A DNA stretch of 64,000 bases, taken from Prevotellaceae bacterium HUN156 (GTDB lineage: Bacteria > Bacteroidota > Bacteroidia > Bacteroidales > Bacteroidaceae). A program made the position numbers and the translations under genes. The stretch spans positions 186,001-250,000 of the forward strand of contig FPIT01000003.1 in the NCBI GenBank assembly GCA_900119285.1, given 5' to 3'. The notes under the pieces were generated by a model. That model did no database searches and had not been told where the DNA came from. It was given only the letters and a program-made list of their open reading frames with translations. Positions 25,814 to 34,198 of the stretch are shown here, one piece after another. Numbering within the stretch: position 1 is the stretch's first letter; each line of letters opens with the position of its first letter.

Positions 25814-26914
25814 TTATACATTAAATCTGAAGTGCATGATGTCTCCATCCTGTACGACATACTCTTTACCCTCGATGCCCATCTTACCTGCTTCACGAAC
25901 GGCAGCCTCAGAGCCATACTGGATATAGTCGTCATACTTAATCACCTCGGCACGGATAAAGCCCTTCTCGAAGTCTGTGTGGATAACACCAGCACACTGG
26001 GGAGCCTTCCATCCTTTCTTATAAGTCCAAGCCTTTACTTCCATCTCACCAGCGGTGATAAAGGTTTCAAGGTTAAGCAGCGCGTAAGCCTTCTTGATAA
26101 GACGGTTTACACCACTCTCCTCCAAGCCCAGCTCCTCAAGGAACAACTGCTTATCCTCGTAGCTCTCGAGTTCAGCAATATCCTCTTCTGTCTTGGCAGC
26201 AATCACCATTGCCTCAGCACCTTCTTCCTTAGCCAGCGCTTCAACCTTCTGAGTGAAGGCGTTACCGCTCTTAGCATCAGCCTCGCCAACATTGCAGACA
26301 TAGAGCACGGGCTTAGCAGTGAGGAGGAACAAGTTCTTGGCACAATCCTGCTCGTCTTTGCTCTCGAACTCTACGATACGGGCATTCTTACCCTGCTCCA
26401 ACACCTCTTTATAGGCCTTCAGCACGGTTACCTCTACCTTGGCATCCTTGTTGCCGGCAGCAGCGGCCTTCTCAGTCTTAGCCAAGCGACTATCGATAGT
26501 CTCAAGGTCTTTCAACTGAAGCTCTGTATCGATAATCTCTTTATCGCGGATAGGATCGATAGAACCATCCACATGGGTGATATTCTCATCCTCGAAGCAA
26601 CGAAGCACATGAATAATAGCATCAGTCTCGCGGATGTTACCCAAGAACTTATTACCAAGACCCTCACCCTTGGAAGCACCCTTTACCAGACCTGCGATAT
26701 CAACAATCTCACAAGTGGCAGGAACGATGCGACCAGGATGAACCAGCTCAGCAAGTTTGGTGAGTCGCTCATCAGGAACGGTGATGACGCCCACATTAGG
26801 TTCTATCGTACAAAAAGGGAAATTGGCTGCCTGTGCCTTTGCACTAGACAGACAGTTGAACAAAGTAGACTTGCCCACGTTAGGCAGTCCGACAATACCA
26901 CATTTTAATGACAT
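25814..26914 (-). CDS. ychF: Redox-regulated ATPase YchF (OBG-like)
   Basis: 366-residue P-loop protein: G1 [11 protein letters not shown] (about 8-18), G3 [16 protein letters not shown], and NVGEADA in the place of a G4 NKxD (the YchF change that gives ATP preference), then a TGS/ubiquitin-like C-terminal domain (about 280-366). Binds ribosomes and answers oxidative stress. Near-universal single-copy gene, here in one unit with fprA, which also deals with oxygen stress. Confidence 0.96.
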   Translation of the reverse strand: MSLKCGIVGLPNVGKSTLFNCLSSAKAQAANFPFCTIEPNVGVITVPDERLTKLAELVHPGRIVPATCEIVDIAGLVKGASKGEGLGNKFLGNIRETDAIIHVLRCFEDENITHVDGSIDPIRDKEIIDTELQLKDLETIDSRLAKTEKAAAAGNKDAKVEVTVLKAYKEVLEQGKNARIVEFESKDEQDCAKNLFLLTAKPVLYVCNVGEADAKSGNAFTQKVEALAKEEGAEAMVIAAKTEEDIAELESYEDKQLFLEELGLEESGVNRLIKKAYALLNLETFITAGEMEVKAWTYKKGWKAPQCAGVIHTDFEKGFIRAEVIKYDDYIQYGSEAAVREAGKMGIEGKEYVVQDGDIMHFRFNV

Positions 26915-26919
26915 ATCTT

Positions 26920-26947
26920 AATTTTCAATTCTTAACTTTCAACTTTC
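26920..26947. repeat. Heptamer tandem repeat at the fprA-ychF junction
   Basis: Four 7-bp units (AATTTTC, AATTCTT, AACTTTC, AACTTTC) spanning the end of fprA and the 17-bp gap before ychF. Confidence 0.65.
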
Positions 26948-28119
26948 TTCAGTCTTTCTGCCATCGCACGACCCAGCGCCTCGCACTGTGCCTTGGTCTC
27001 TGGCGTCAGACTTTGTTTGATTTCTACAGGTTCACCCACTTGCTCGTAGTGCAGCTTTTCTTCATTCCAACGAGCAATCTCGCTAACGGCTTTCGATGCC
27101 CAGCCATAAGAGCCAAACCATCCCAACAGATGGTTCTTGATATCCTTACCAGCCAACTCGCTGAGCAGTACATCCATCTCATGATACAGGGCGGTGTTAT
27201 AGGTTGGAGCACCTACAATTAGTCCCTTATAGCGGAAGACATCACGGATGATATAAGAGTGGTGCGTCTTAGAGACATTATACACCACGATATTCTTTAC
27301 TCCAGCCTCAGAGGCAGCACGGGCAATCACCTCTGCAGCACGCTCCGTATTGCCATACATGGTACCATAGCAGATAACCAGTCCGGGCTCTGTCTCATAC
27401 TTAGACAAGCGGTCATAGATAGCTATCACCTTATCGATATACTCATGCCATACAGGTCCATGAGTAGCACAGATATAGTCGAGTTTGACATCAGCCAACT
27501 TCTTCAGGGCATTCTGTACGGGAGTACCATATTTACCAACGATATTACTATAGTAGCGCTCCATCTCCAGCCAATAGGTATCGCAATTGATTTGTGCATC
27601 AATAATACCACCATTCAGGGCGCCAAAGCACCCAAAGGCATCGCCACTAAAGAGTGTAGTGCCACAGAGTGTCACCATCGTCTCAGGCCAGTGAACCATT
27701 GGAGTGAGCACAAAGTTGAGCGTCTGTTTGCCAAGTGCAATGCTATCACCATTGGCCACCTCCACGGTGTTGTCGCAGATACCATAGAAGCCTTCCAGCA
27801 TCTGGAAAGTCTTCTTATTACCGATAATCTGTATCTCAGGATAGTATTTCTTGATGAGCGCGATAGAGCCGCTATGGTCGGGCTCCATGTGATTGATAAC
27901 AAGATAGTCAACCTTGCGGTCACCAATAACCTCACGAATACGTTCGATATACTGGGTGAAGAAATCCACCTCAACAGTATCGATAAGGCACACTTTCTCG
28001 TCGTCGATGAGATACGAGTTGTAACTCACACCATTGGGCAAGGGCCACAATCCCTCAAAGAGAGACTTGTTGCGGTCGTTGACACCAACGTAATAGATGT
28101 TTTCGGTAATGTTCTGCAT
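26932..28119 (-). CDS. A-type flavodiiron protein (FprA family)
   Basis: 395 residues. The N-terminal metallo-beta-lactamase domain (about 1-245) carries the di-iron ligands of the HMEPDHSGS motif and downstream HW and GDAFGCFG segments; the C-terminal flavodoxin domain (about 250-395) has the FMN loop YGTMYGNTERAAE. Such enzymes reduce oxygen to water or nitric oxide to nitrous oxide, protecting anaerobes during air exposure. No rubredoxin domain is fused. It starts 4 bp after the pfkB-type kinase. Confidence 0.94.
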   Translation of the reverse strand: MQNITENIYYVGVNDRNKSLFEGLWPLPNGVSYNSYLIDDEKVCLIDTVEVDFFTQYIERIREVIGDRKVDYLVINHMEPDHSGSIALIKKYYPEIQIIGNKKTFQMLEGFYGICDNTVEVANGDSIALGKQTLNFVLTPMVHWPETMVTLCGTTLFSGDAFGCFGALNGGIIDAQINCDTYWLEMERYYSNIVGKYGTPVQNALKKLADVKLDYICATHGPVWHEYIDKVIAIYDRLSKYETEPGLVICYGTMYGNTERAAEVIARAASEAGVKNIVVYNVSKTHHSYIIRDVFRYKGLIVGAPTYNTALYHEMDVLLSELAGKDIKNHLLGWFGSYGWASKAVSEIARWNEEKLHYEQVGEPVEIKQSLTPETKAQCEALGRAMAERLKKVES

Positions 28120-28123
28120 AGTT

Positions 28124-29083
28124 TTATTCTTGTTCTAGTAATTGATCTTCTAATTCCTTTTTACGCTGTGCACCAAACTCCTGTGATACATAGTTGTAAA
28201 GGCTGCGACAAGACTCGGCAGAGAACTGAAGAGCAGAAGCAAGCACTTCATCCCACTGCTGCTCGGAGAGTCCGTTGTCAAAGTCGGCACGCGTAATCTG
28301 ATTCTTTATCAATCCGAAGAGGAAACCTGCATTGAAGTTGTCACCAGCACCAATGGTACTTACCGTCTCCATCGGAGCAATAGCATATTGCTTGTGGAAT
28401 CCATTCTCGGCAAAGAGATCTACTGGCTCTGCAGCATGCGTATAGACAAACTTCTTAGTATAGAAGGCTATCTGCGAACGATAGATGCTCTCAGGATTAT
28501 CTTTCTTAAACAAATATTCAAAGTCTTCTGCCGAACCGCGTACAATATCTGCCAACTCGAAGTTCTCCAAAAGATTGGGCGTAATCTTCATCACCTCATG
28601 CTGATGAGAGGCTCTGAAGTTGACGTCATAATAGAGGATGGCTCCCTGCTCGTGGGCATACTCCAAGAAGCCCTTCACCTGTGGACGGATAACGGGATTC
28701 AGCGCATAGAAAGAGCCAAAGAGCACGATGTCGTCTTCATGTATCTCGGGGAAAGAGAAGTCGAGACGATCGCGAAGATGGTTCTTATAGAAGATATATT
28801 CGGCATCATTGCGCTCGTTGAGGAACGCCAATGACAGTGATGACTTTGAATCGGGATAGACATTAACGCTATCTGCCTGACAACCATTGTCACGCAAGAA
28901 CTGGATGGTGTTACGACCCACGCGGTCGTTGCCCGTTTCACCAATGAAACTGGCATCAACTCCAGAGCGTCCCAATGAGATAACTGCATTAAAAGAAGAA
29001 CCTCCAGGGATAGCACTGATAGGCTGGTCGTTACGGAAGATGATATCGAGTACCGTCTCGCCGATTCCGATGACTTTTCGCAT
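28124..29083 (-). CDS. PfkB family carbohydrate kinase (fructokinase-like)
   Basis: 319-residue ribokinase-fold sugar kinase. The N-terminal substrate glycines are in PGGSSFNAVISLGRSG (about 25-40) and the anion-hole/catalytic motif is GAGDNFNAGFLFGL (about 245-258, with the catalytic Asp). Fructose is the likely substrate because Bacteroidota proteins of this shape are usually fructokinases, but ribose or another sugar cannot be excluded. First gene of the unit, with TACCTTTG at 29103-29110. Confidence 0.88.
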   Translation of the reverse strand: MRKVIGIGETVLDIIFRNDQPISAIPGGSSFNAVISLGRSGVDASFIGETGNDRVGRNTIQFLRDNGCQADSVNVYPDSKSSLSLAFLNERNDAEYIFYKNHLRDRLDFSFPEIHEDDIVLFGSFYALNPVIRPQVKGFLEYAHEQGAILYYDVNFRASHQHEVMKITPNLLENFELADIVRGSAEDFEYLFKKDNPESIYRSQIAFYTKKFVYTHAAEPVDLFAENGFHKQYAIAPMETVSTIGAGDNFNAGFLFGLIKNQITRADFDNGLSEQQWDEVLASALQFSAESCRSLYNYVSQEFGAQRKKELEDQLLEQE

Positions 29084-29102
29084 AATCTTAGCTTTTTGCT
29101 TG

Positions 29103-29162
29103 CAAAGGTACTAATAAATTGAGAATTAAGAATTAAGAATTAAGAATTATTTTGTACTTTTG
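29103..29162. promoter_or_regulatory. Divergent promoters, pfkB kinase / M16 peptidase, with a heptamer repeat
   Basis: Minus-strand TACCTTTG at 29103-29110 and plus-strand TACTTTTG at 29155-29162. Between them AATTAAG is tandemly repeated 3.7 times (29124-29149), covering where the -33 element of the plus promoter should be. The plus box ends 8 nt before the M16 ATG. Confidence 0.7.
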
Positions 29163-29170
29163 CAGCCGAA

Positions 29171-30388
29171 ATGACAAAATACAATACTGCAATACTACCC
29201 AATGGGTTACGCATCATTCATCTGCCTTCACAGTCGTCAGTGGTCTACTGTGGTATCGGCATCAATGCTGGAGCCCGTCAGGAACAGATAGGAGAAGAAG
29301 GATTAGCGCACTTTTGTGAGCATACCACATTCAAAGGCACCAAGCACCGTTCAGCTCTACAGATACTGAATGGCTTGGAGAGTGTCGGTGGCGATTTGAA
29401 TGCCTTTACCAATAAGGAGGATACGGTATTCTATGCAGCTATCTTGAAAGACCATCTCTTCAAGGCTGTTGACTTGCTTTGCGACATCGTGTTTAACAGT
29501 ACCTATCCCGAAGAGGAAATACGCCATGAGGTGGACGTTATCTGCGACGAGATAGAGAGCTATAATGACACACCTGCCGAACTGATATACGACGAGTTTG
29601 AGAATCTGATATTCCAAAATCATCCGTTAGGACATAATATATTAGGAACGCGCGAGCAGGTACAGGCCTTCAAGGGTGAGGATGCACGCCGCTTTACTCA
29701 GCGCTATTATCGTCCGGATAATGCTATCTTCTTTGCGTATGGTGATATCGACTTTGCCCGACTGGTCAAGAAGTTGAAGGCGGAAACAGAAGCATTGAGT
29801 ATGAAAGAAATCGTAGTAGAGGAAAAGCCTGCTGCATTTATACTTTCAAATACTACAAATCATCCTTCTCACCATCAGGCTCATGTAATGCTGGGCAGTC
29901 GTACGTTTAATTATGATGACGAGCGTCGTATGCCTCTTTACCTGTTGAACAACCTCTTGGGTGGACCTGGAATGAATGCTCGACTGAACTTGTCGCTTCG
30001 TGAGAAGAACGGATTGGTATATACGGTAGAAAGTTCGATGGTGAGCTACAGCGATACAGGTTGCTGGTCGGTATATTTCGGTTGCGACCATCATGATGTG
30101 AAGCGTTGTCTGCGACTGGTGCATCGAGAACTAGATAAGGTGATGCAGAGTCCGCTTAGCGACAGACAGTTGTCAGCAGCTAAGCGCCAGTTGAAAGGAC
30201 AGATAGCCATTGCCTGCGATAATCGCGAACAGTATGCCTTAGACTTTGCCAAAAACTATCTGCACTATGGCAAAGAACGTAGCATTGAAGAATTGTTGCA
30301 GCGCATCGATGCCATTACGGCAGCACAGGTACAGGATGTTGCGCAATACGTCTTTGCTCCAGACCGACTACAACTATTGACGATATAA
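29171..30388 (+). CDS. M16 family zinc peptidase
   Basis: 405 residues, the single-unit M16B size. The inverted zinc motif HxxEH is H47-F-C-E50-H51, and the third ligand glutamate lies in DVICDEIESY about 75 residues later. The second half (about 215-405) is the non-catalytic homologous domain with LNNLLGGPGMNARLNLSLREKNGLVY. There is no signal peptide, so it is probably cytoplasmic, processing peptides. Almost leaderless (-7 box 8 nt upstream). Confidence 0.93.
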   Translation: MTKYNTAILPNGLRIIHLPSQSSVVYCGIGINAGARQEQIGEEGLAHFCEHTTFKGTKHRSALQILNGLESVGGDLNAFTNKEDTVFYAAILKDHLFKAVDLLCDIVFNSTYPEEEIRHEVDVICDEIESYNDTPAELIYDEFENLIFQNHPLGHNILGTREQVQAFKGEDARRFTQRYYRPDNAIFFAYGDIDFARLVKKLKAETEALSMKEIVVEEKPAAFILSNTTNHPSHHQAHVMLGSRTFNYDDERRMPLYLLNNLLGGPGMNARLNLSLREKNGLVYTVESSMVSYSDTGCWSVYFGCDHHDVKRCLRLVHRELDKVMQSPLSDRQLSAAKRQLKGQIAIACDNREQYALDFAKNYLHYGKERSIEELLQRIDAITAAQVQDVAQYVFAPDRLQLLTI

Positions 30389-30394
30389 AAAGAA

Positions 30395-30430
30395 ACATCG
30401 CGATGGATTTCCACCGCGATGTTTTCTTTT
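30395..30430 (+). terminator. Terminator after the M16 peptidase gene
   Basis: 12-bp stem ACATCGCGATGG / CCACCGCGATGT (one mismatch), 4-nt loop, then TTTTCTTTTTA. Confidence 0.88.
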
Positions 30431-30445
30431 TATTGTTTATGCTCG

Positions 30446-30469
30446 AAAGTGAAAGAACTCTTTCACTTT
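30446..30469 (-). terminator. Hairpin at the end of the xylan operon
   Basis: Perfect 10-bp stem AAAGTGAAAG / CTTTCACTTT with a 4-nt loop, two bases beyond the GH43 stop; probable terminator or 3' stabiliser of the xylanase mRNA. Confidence 0.7.
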
Positions 30470-30471
30470 GC

Positions 30472-31509
30472 TTACTCATTCACAACCTTTTTGATAGTGC
30501 CGTCCTCATTGTAGAACAGGCGTTGTACCTTCAGCGAACGCAAGTGTGTGATGTCATTGCTGGGTACACAGTCGTGATAGAACAGATACCACTGGTTCTT
30601 ATACTCTACGATAGAGTGGTGAGTGGTCCAACCTACAACGGGATCAAGGATTACACCCTGATAGCGGAAAGGTCCGTAGGGGTTGTCACCAATAGCGTAG
30701 CACAGCATGTGGCTATCGCCAGTAGAGTAAGAGAAATAATACTTACCATTGTACTTGTGCATCCATGAAGCCTCGAAGAAGCGATGTGGGTCGCCAGCCT
30801 TCATAGGTTCACCATTCTCATCAAGTACAATAACCTCGCGAGGAGCTTCAGCAAACTGCTGAACATCATAGCTCATGCGTACTACACAGCTGCGAATAGC
30901 AGGAGCTTCAGCAGTAGTGTAGAGCTCGCTCTTGTGGTCGGGAGCAGCACCAAGGTCGATGAGACCATTCTCTTCGCCATACTTGCCGAAGAAGGGAGCA
31001 ATGCCATTGGGCAGTGGGCGCCACCACTGAAGCTGTCCGCCCCAGAGTCCACCGAAGTAGCAGTAAATCTGACCATCGTCATCCTTGAACACACAAGGGT
31101 CGATAGAGAAAGAACCACGAATAGGCTTATCCATGGGCTTGAATGGACCTTCGGGCTTGTCGGCTATGGCAACACCGAGACGGAATACGCCATCATAAGC
31201 CTTAGCAGAGAAGATGAGATAGTACTTGCCATCTTTCTCAACAACATCATTATCCCACATCTGCTTCTCAGCCCATGCCACATCCTTCACGTCGAGAATT
31301 ACTCCGTGATCGGTAGCCTCATCATTCTCTACATCGTTGAAAGACAATACATGGTAGTCTTTCATCTGGAAGTGACCACCATCATCGTCGAAGGCAGCAC
31401 CAGCTTCCCAGTCGTGAGAGGGATAGATATAGAGACGACCGTTAAATACGTTGGCTGAAGGGTCAGCCATATAATCATTTGGGAATAGGTAACGAGGTAA
31501 TTTTGCCAT
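30472..31509 (-). CDS. xynB: GH43 beta-xylosidase / exo-acting xylan-degrading enzyme, cytoplasmic
   Basis: 345-residue five-bladed-propeller glycoside hydrolase family 43. It begins MAKLPRYLFPNDYMADPSANVF with the general-base Asp in MADPSANVF and has no signal peptide, so it should act on imported xylo-oligosaccharides in the cytoplasm. SIDPCVFKDDDG supplies the second conserved Asp region and FEASWMHKYNGKYY the general-acid Glu. It follows the GH10 gene by 8 bp. Transporter-GH10-GH43 order matches, as I recall, xynD-xynA-xynB of rumen Prevotella, hence the symbol. Arabinofuranosidase activity is also possible in this family. Confidence 0.9.
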   Translation of the reverse strand: MAKLPRYLFPNDYMADPSANVFNGRLYIYPSHDWEAGAAFDDDGGHFQMKDYHVLSFNDVENDEATDHGVILDVKDVAWAEKQMWDNDVVEKDGKYYLIFSAKAYDGVFRLGVAIADKPEGPFKPMDKPIRGSFSIDPCVFKDDDGQIYCYFGGLWGGQLQWWRPLPNGIAPFFGKYGEENGLIDLGAAPDHKSELYTTAEAPAIRSCVVRMSYDVQQFAEAPREVIVLDENGEPMKAGDPHRFFEASWMHKYNGKYYFSYSTGDSHMLCYAIGDNPYGPFRYQGVILDPVVGWTTHHSIVEYKNQWYLFYHDCVPSNDITHLRSLKVQRLFYNEDGTIKKVVNE

Positions 31510-31517
31510 AATTGTGT

Positions 31518-32627
31518 TTATTTATAGAGTTTAATGATTTCGTTAACTACGGGCTTTGCCTTATACTGGCGGTCGAAGAGCAGAGGATAGTTGGTACGTC
31601 CCTTCATAGGCCAGCCGTTGAGCCATGAGCCACCATCACTGATACCCCACAGGTTGATACGGCTAATCTGGTCGCGATGCTTGTAGTAGATCTTGAACAA
31701 TTCCATCCAGCGCTTCTCAACTTCTTTCTCTTTAGCAGCAGGCAATCCTTCTACATAGGGATTAAACTTCTTCTGCAACTCGAAGTTCTGAGCAATGTCG
31801 GCACCACCGAAACCTTGAGGATTGGGCAATACGTTAACATCAAGTTCGGTAATCATTACCTTTACGCCACAAGCAGCAAAGGCATCGATGCTCTTCTCGT
31901 ATTCATCCAGATTAGGATAGTCCAAACCGTTATGGCTCTGCATACCTACACCGTCGATGCGCAGTCCCTTAGCCTTCAGATTCTTAATCAGACGGCATAC
32001 AGCCTCGCGCTTCTTCTCGCCAGCCATAGAGTAGTCGTTATAATAAAGCTCTGCATCTGGGTCAGCTTCATGGGCAGTACGGAAAGCAATCTCAATGAAT
32101 TCCTCGCCCAGCAGGTTGTAGTAAGGAGATCTGCGGAATGAACCATCATCCTCGATAGCCTCATTCACAACATCCCAACCATGTACCTGTCCTTTATAGT
32201 GACCTACAACAGTCTTGATGTGCTTGATGAGGCGAGCCTTTACTACTTCCTTAGAGGCACGAGAGGCAGCATAACCATTGGTAAACCACCAGTCGGGAGC
32301 CTGAGAGTGCCATACCAAGCAATGGCCTAATACTTTCAGATTGTGCTGCTGGCAGTAGCTAACAAACTTATCAGCTACGCGGAAGTCGAAGATTCCCTCT
32401 GCTGGAGCCAGAGATTCTGGTTTCATGCAGTTTTCTGCTACAGCACAATTGAAGTGCTTGTCTAATACTGCATCTGCTTCAGGAACCTGACCATCGCTCT
32501 GCCACTGATTGACAGCGGCACCGATGAGACAATACTTGCCAATGGCATCTTTCAAACCTTGCTGAGCCATAGATGCCAATGGCATCATGGTCAAAATAAG
32601 AGTTAATATTTTTGCGTTTTTAATCAT
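31518..32627 (-). CDS. xynA: GH10 endo-1,4-beta-xylanase, exported
   Basis: 369 residues with an N-terminal signal peptide (about 1-21, ASMAQ). It has a GH10 (beta/alpha)8 barrel with the acid/base E156 in WDVVNEAIED and the nucleophile E261 in MITELDVNVLP; NCMKPESLAP and HCLVWHSQAPDW are also family landmarks. No carbohydrate-binding module is present. It cuts the xylan backbone outside the cytoplasm. Its ATG shares one base with the stop of the transporter gene (TAATG), a translational-coupling junction. Confidence 0.96.
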   Translation of the reverse strand: MIKNAKILTLILTMMPLASMAQQGLKDAIGKYCLIGAAVNQWQSDGQVPEADAVLDKHFNCAVAENCMKPESLAPAEGIFDFRVADKFVSYCQQHNLKVLGHCLVWHSQAPDWWFTNGYAASRASKEVVKARLIKHIKTVVGHYKGQVHGWDVVNEAIEDDGSFRRSPYYNLLGEEFIEIAFRTAHEADPDAELYYNDYSMAGEKKREAVCRLIKNLKAKGLRIDGVGMQSHNGLDYPNLDEYEKSIDAFAACGVKVMITELDVNVLPNPQGFGGADIAQNFELQKKFNPYVEGLPAAKEKEVEKRWMELFKIYYKHRDQISRINLWGISDGGSWLNGWPMKGRTNYPLLFDRQYKAKPVVNEIIKLYK

Positions 32628-34030
32628 TACTTATTACGTGCTTCGATTTCTTTATTAATTTCATCAAGTTTCTCGTCAGTAAGAGGATACTTATAGATAA
32701 GATAGCCAACTACAACAAGAAGGACTGCGGGAATAATACAAGTGAATACCAGAATGGCATTCTGTGCAATGGCAGAATATTTATTCAATTCTGTATAGTA
32801 GGCATTTACTGGACCACTGATGAATGATGCCAAGAACACTACTACGAAGATGCTAAGTACCAGCTGCAGGCACTTGCTTGCCTTGAACTCCTGCCACATC
32901 TCACCGAAAGTAACAGGCTTTTCTGGTGTGGTGGTAATATTCTCCTTGCTACCCATGAAGCAGAGCATCAAGAGGAAGAAACCTACAACAGCGAAGATAC
33001 CTGTAACAGTGAACCATGCCATAGGATCGGTAGCCAAAGCAGACTCCTCAGTAGCAAAGTTAAAGCCAATCCATCCCATTACCAATGGAGTAATCCAACC
33101 AGCAATAGAGAAGCCAGCCTTAAATGCAACACCAGCAAGGGCATTTACAGTAGCGGCAGGTCTGTTGCCAGTACGATACTCTGCCTCTGTGATAACCTCA
33201 GGAACCAGTGCCCACATCAATGAACCAACGAGCAGTCCGACACCTGTCATCACCTTGGCAATCTGAACCAGCGTGTTACACTCTTCTACCTTGAAGAATT
33301 TACCAATAGTAAACAAGATGGCAAATCCCACAAGTCCTACAACAAGCAGTGTGTAATAAAGTCCTTTCTTGCCCAACCATCTTTTCAGCATTGGCAGACA
33401 AGGCAAGATAATGAAAGCTGGAAGGGTACCAATAGCCATAAATATAGCTTGATTCCAATTGATAGCAGAATGAACACATAATGCAAGTCCGATGGGGAAA
33501 CCAGCCTGAACGACAATCTGACCGATGTTGGCACATACCATTCGTGTAGAAGTAAGAATGAGTACCTCATCGTTGTCACGAGTCATACTTGCCATGATAG
33601 AGCCGTAAGGAATGTTGACTACAGAATAGATCATGCTCAGTACGGTATAGCTGGCTGTAGCATAAATCATCTTCATTGTCATAGACCACTCGGCAGCCTG
33701 AGGAAGCATCAACAGGCAAGCGGCAACAGTAAGGGGAATACCACCATAAAGGAGATAAGTACGATATTTACCTAACTTGGGATTGCGGTTGTCAATATAG
33801 CGTCCAACAATAGGACTCCAGAAACAGTCAATGAGACGGACTGTGAGTATCAGTCCACTGACAAAGGCTGGATTGATCTTCAATACTGTGGTAAGGTAAA
33901 TCATCAGGTAGCATGCTACCGTCTGGAAAATAAGATTTTGCGCCAAGTCGCCCGAACCAAAGCCGATGCGCTGAAGCCACGAAAGTTTGTAGAATCCTTT
34001 AGATTCTTGGTTTAAAGTAAGTTCTGACAT
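32627..34030 (-). CDS. xynD: GPH-family sugar:cation symporter (xylo-oligosaccharide transporter)
   Basis: 467-residue inner-membrane protein with 12 predicted membrane segments and the glycoside-pentoside-hexuronide family look: GSGDLAQNLIFQ near the N-terminus and the loop RPIVGRYIDNR-like segment (SPIVGRYIDNRNPKLGKYR, about 75-93). Next to GH10 and GH43, it most likely imports xylo-oligosaccharides. First gene of the xylan operon, with a TATCTTTG -7 box at 34054-34061. There are no SusC/SusD genes in the operon. Confidence 0.9.
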   Translation of the reverse strand: MSELTLNQESKGFYKLSWLQRIGFGSGDLAQNLIFQTVACYLMIYLTTVLKINPAFVSGLILTVRLIDCFWSPIVGRYIDNRNPKLGKYRTYLLYGGIPLTVAACLLMLPQAAEWSMTMKMIYATASYTVLSMIYSVVNIPYGSIMASMTRDNDEVLILTSTRMVCANIGQIVVQAGFPIGLALCVHSAINWNQAIFMAIGTLPAFIILPCLPMLKRWLGKKGLYYTLLVVGLVGFAILFTIGKFFKVEECNTLVQIAKVMTGVGLLVGSLMWALVPEVITEAEYRTGNRPAATVNALAGVAFKAGFSIAGWITPLVMGWIGFNFATEESALATDPMAWFTVTGIFAVVGFFLLMLCFMGSKENITTTPEKPVTFGEMWQEFKASKCLQLVLSIFVVVFLASFISGPVNAYYTELNKYSAIAQNAILVFTCIIPAVLLVVVGYLIYKYPLTDEKLDEINKEIEARNK

Positions 34031-34053
34031 AGTTGTTTAAGTTATTTTTCGTG

Positions 34054-34174
34054 CAAAGATACTATTTTCTGATGAAATGGACGCTAAAGCGTGTTACAAA
34101 AAATACTTAATTTGTTTCAAAGATGGAAAAAACACTAATTCTTTAGTCTCTTTGGCAATTTTTTCCTACCTTTG
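34054..34174. promoter_or_regulatory. Divergent promoters of the xylan operon and the acetylesterase
   Basis: Minus-strand TATCTTTG at 34054-34061 (24 nt before the transporter ATG) and plus-strand TACCTTTG at 34167-34174 (24 nt before the esterase ATG). The 168-bp gap is AT-rich; I see no obvious dyad operator for a HTCS regulator. Confidence 0.65.
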
Positions 34175-34198
34175 TGCCCGTAATAAAAACGCACTATC

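Noticed and set aside
25832..26908. Plus-strand open frame of 358 codons opposite ychF
   Set aside because: It lies wholly antisense to ychF, whose motifs and length are complete; the long frame reflects codon structure.
27259..28296. Plus-strand open frame of 345 codons opposite the flavodiiron gene
   Set aside because: Antisense to fprA and the end of the pfkB gene, with no conserved features.
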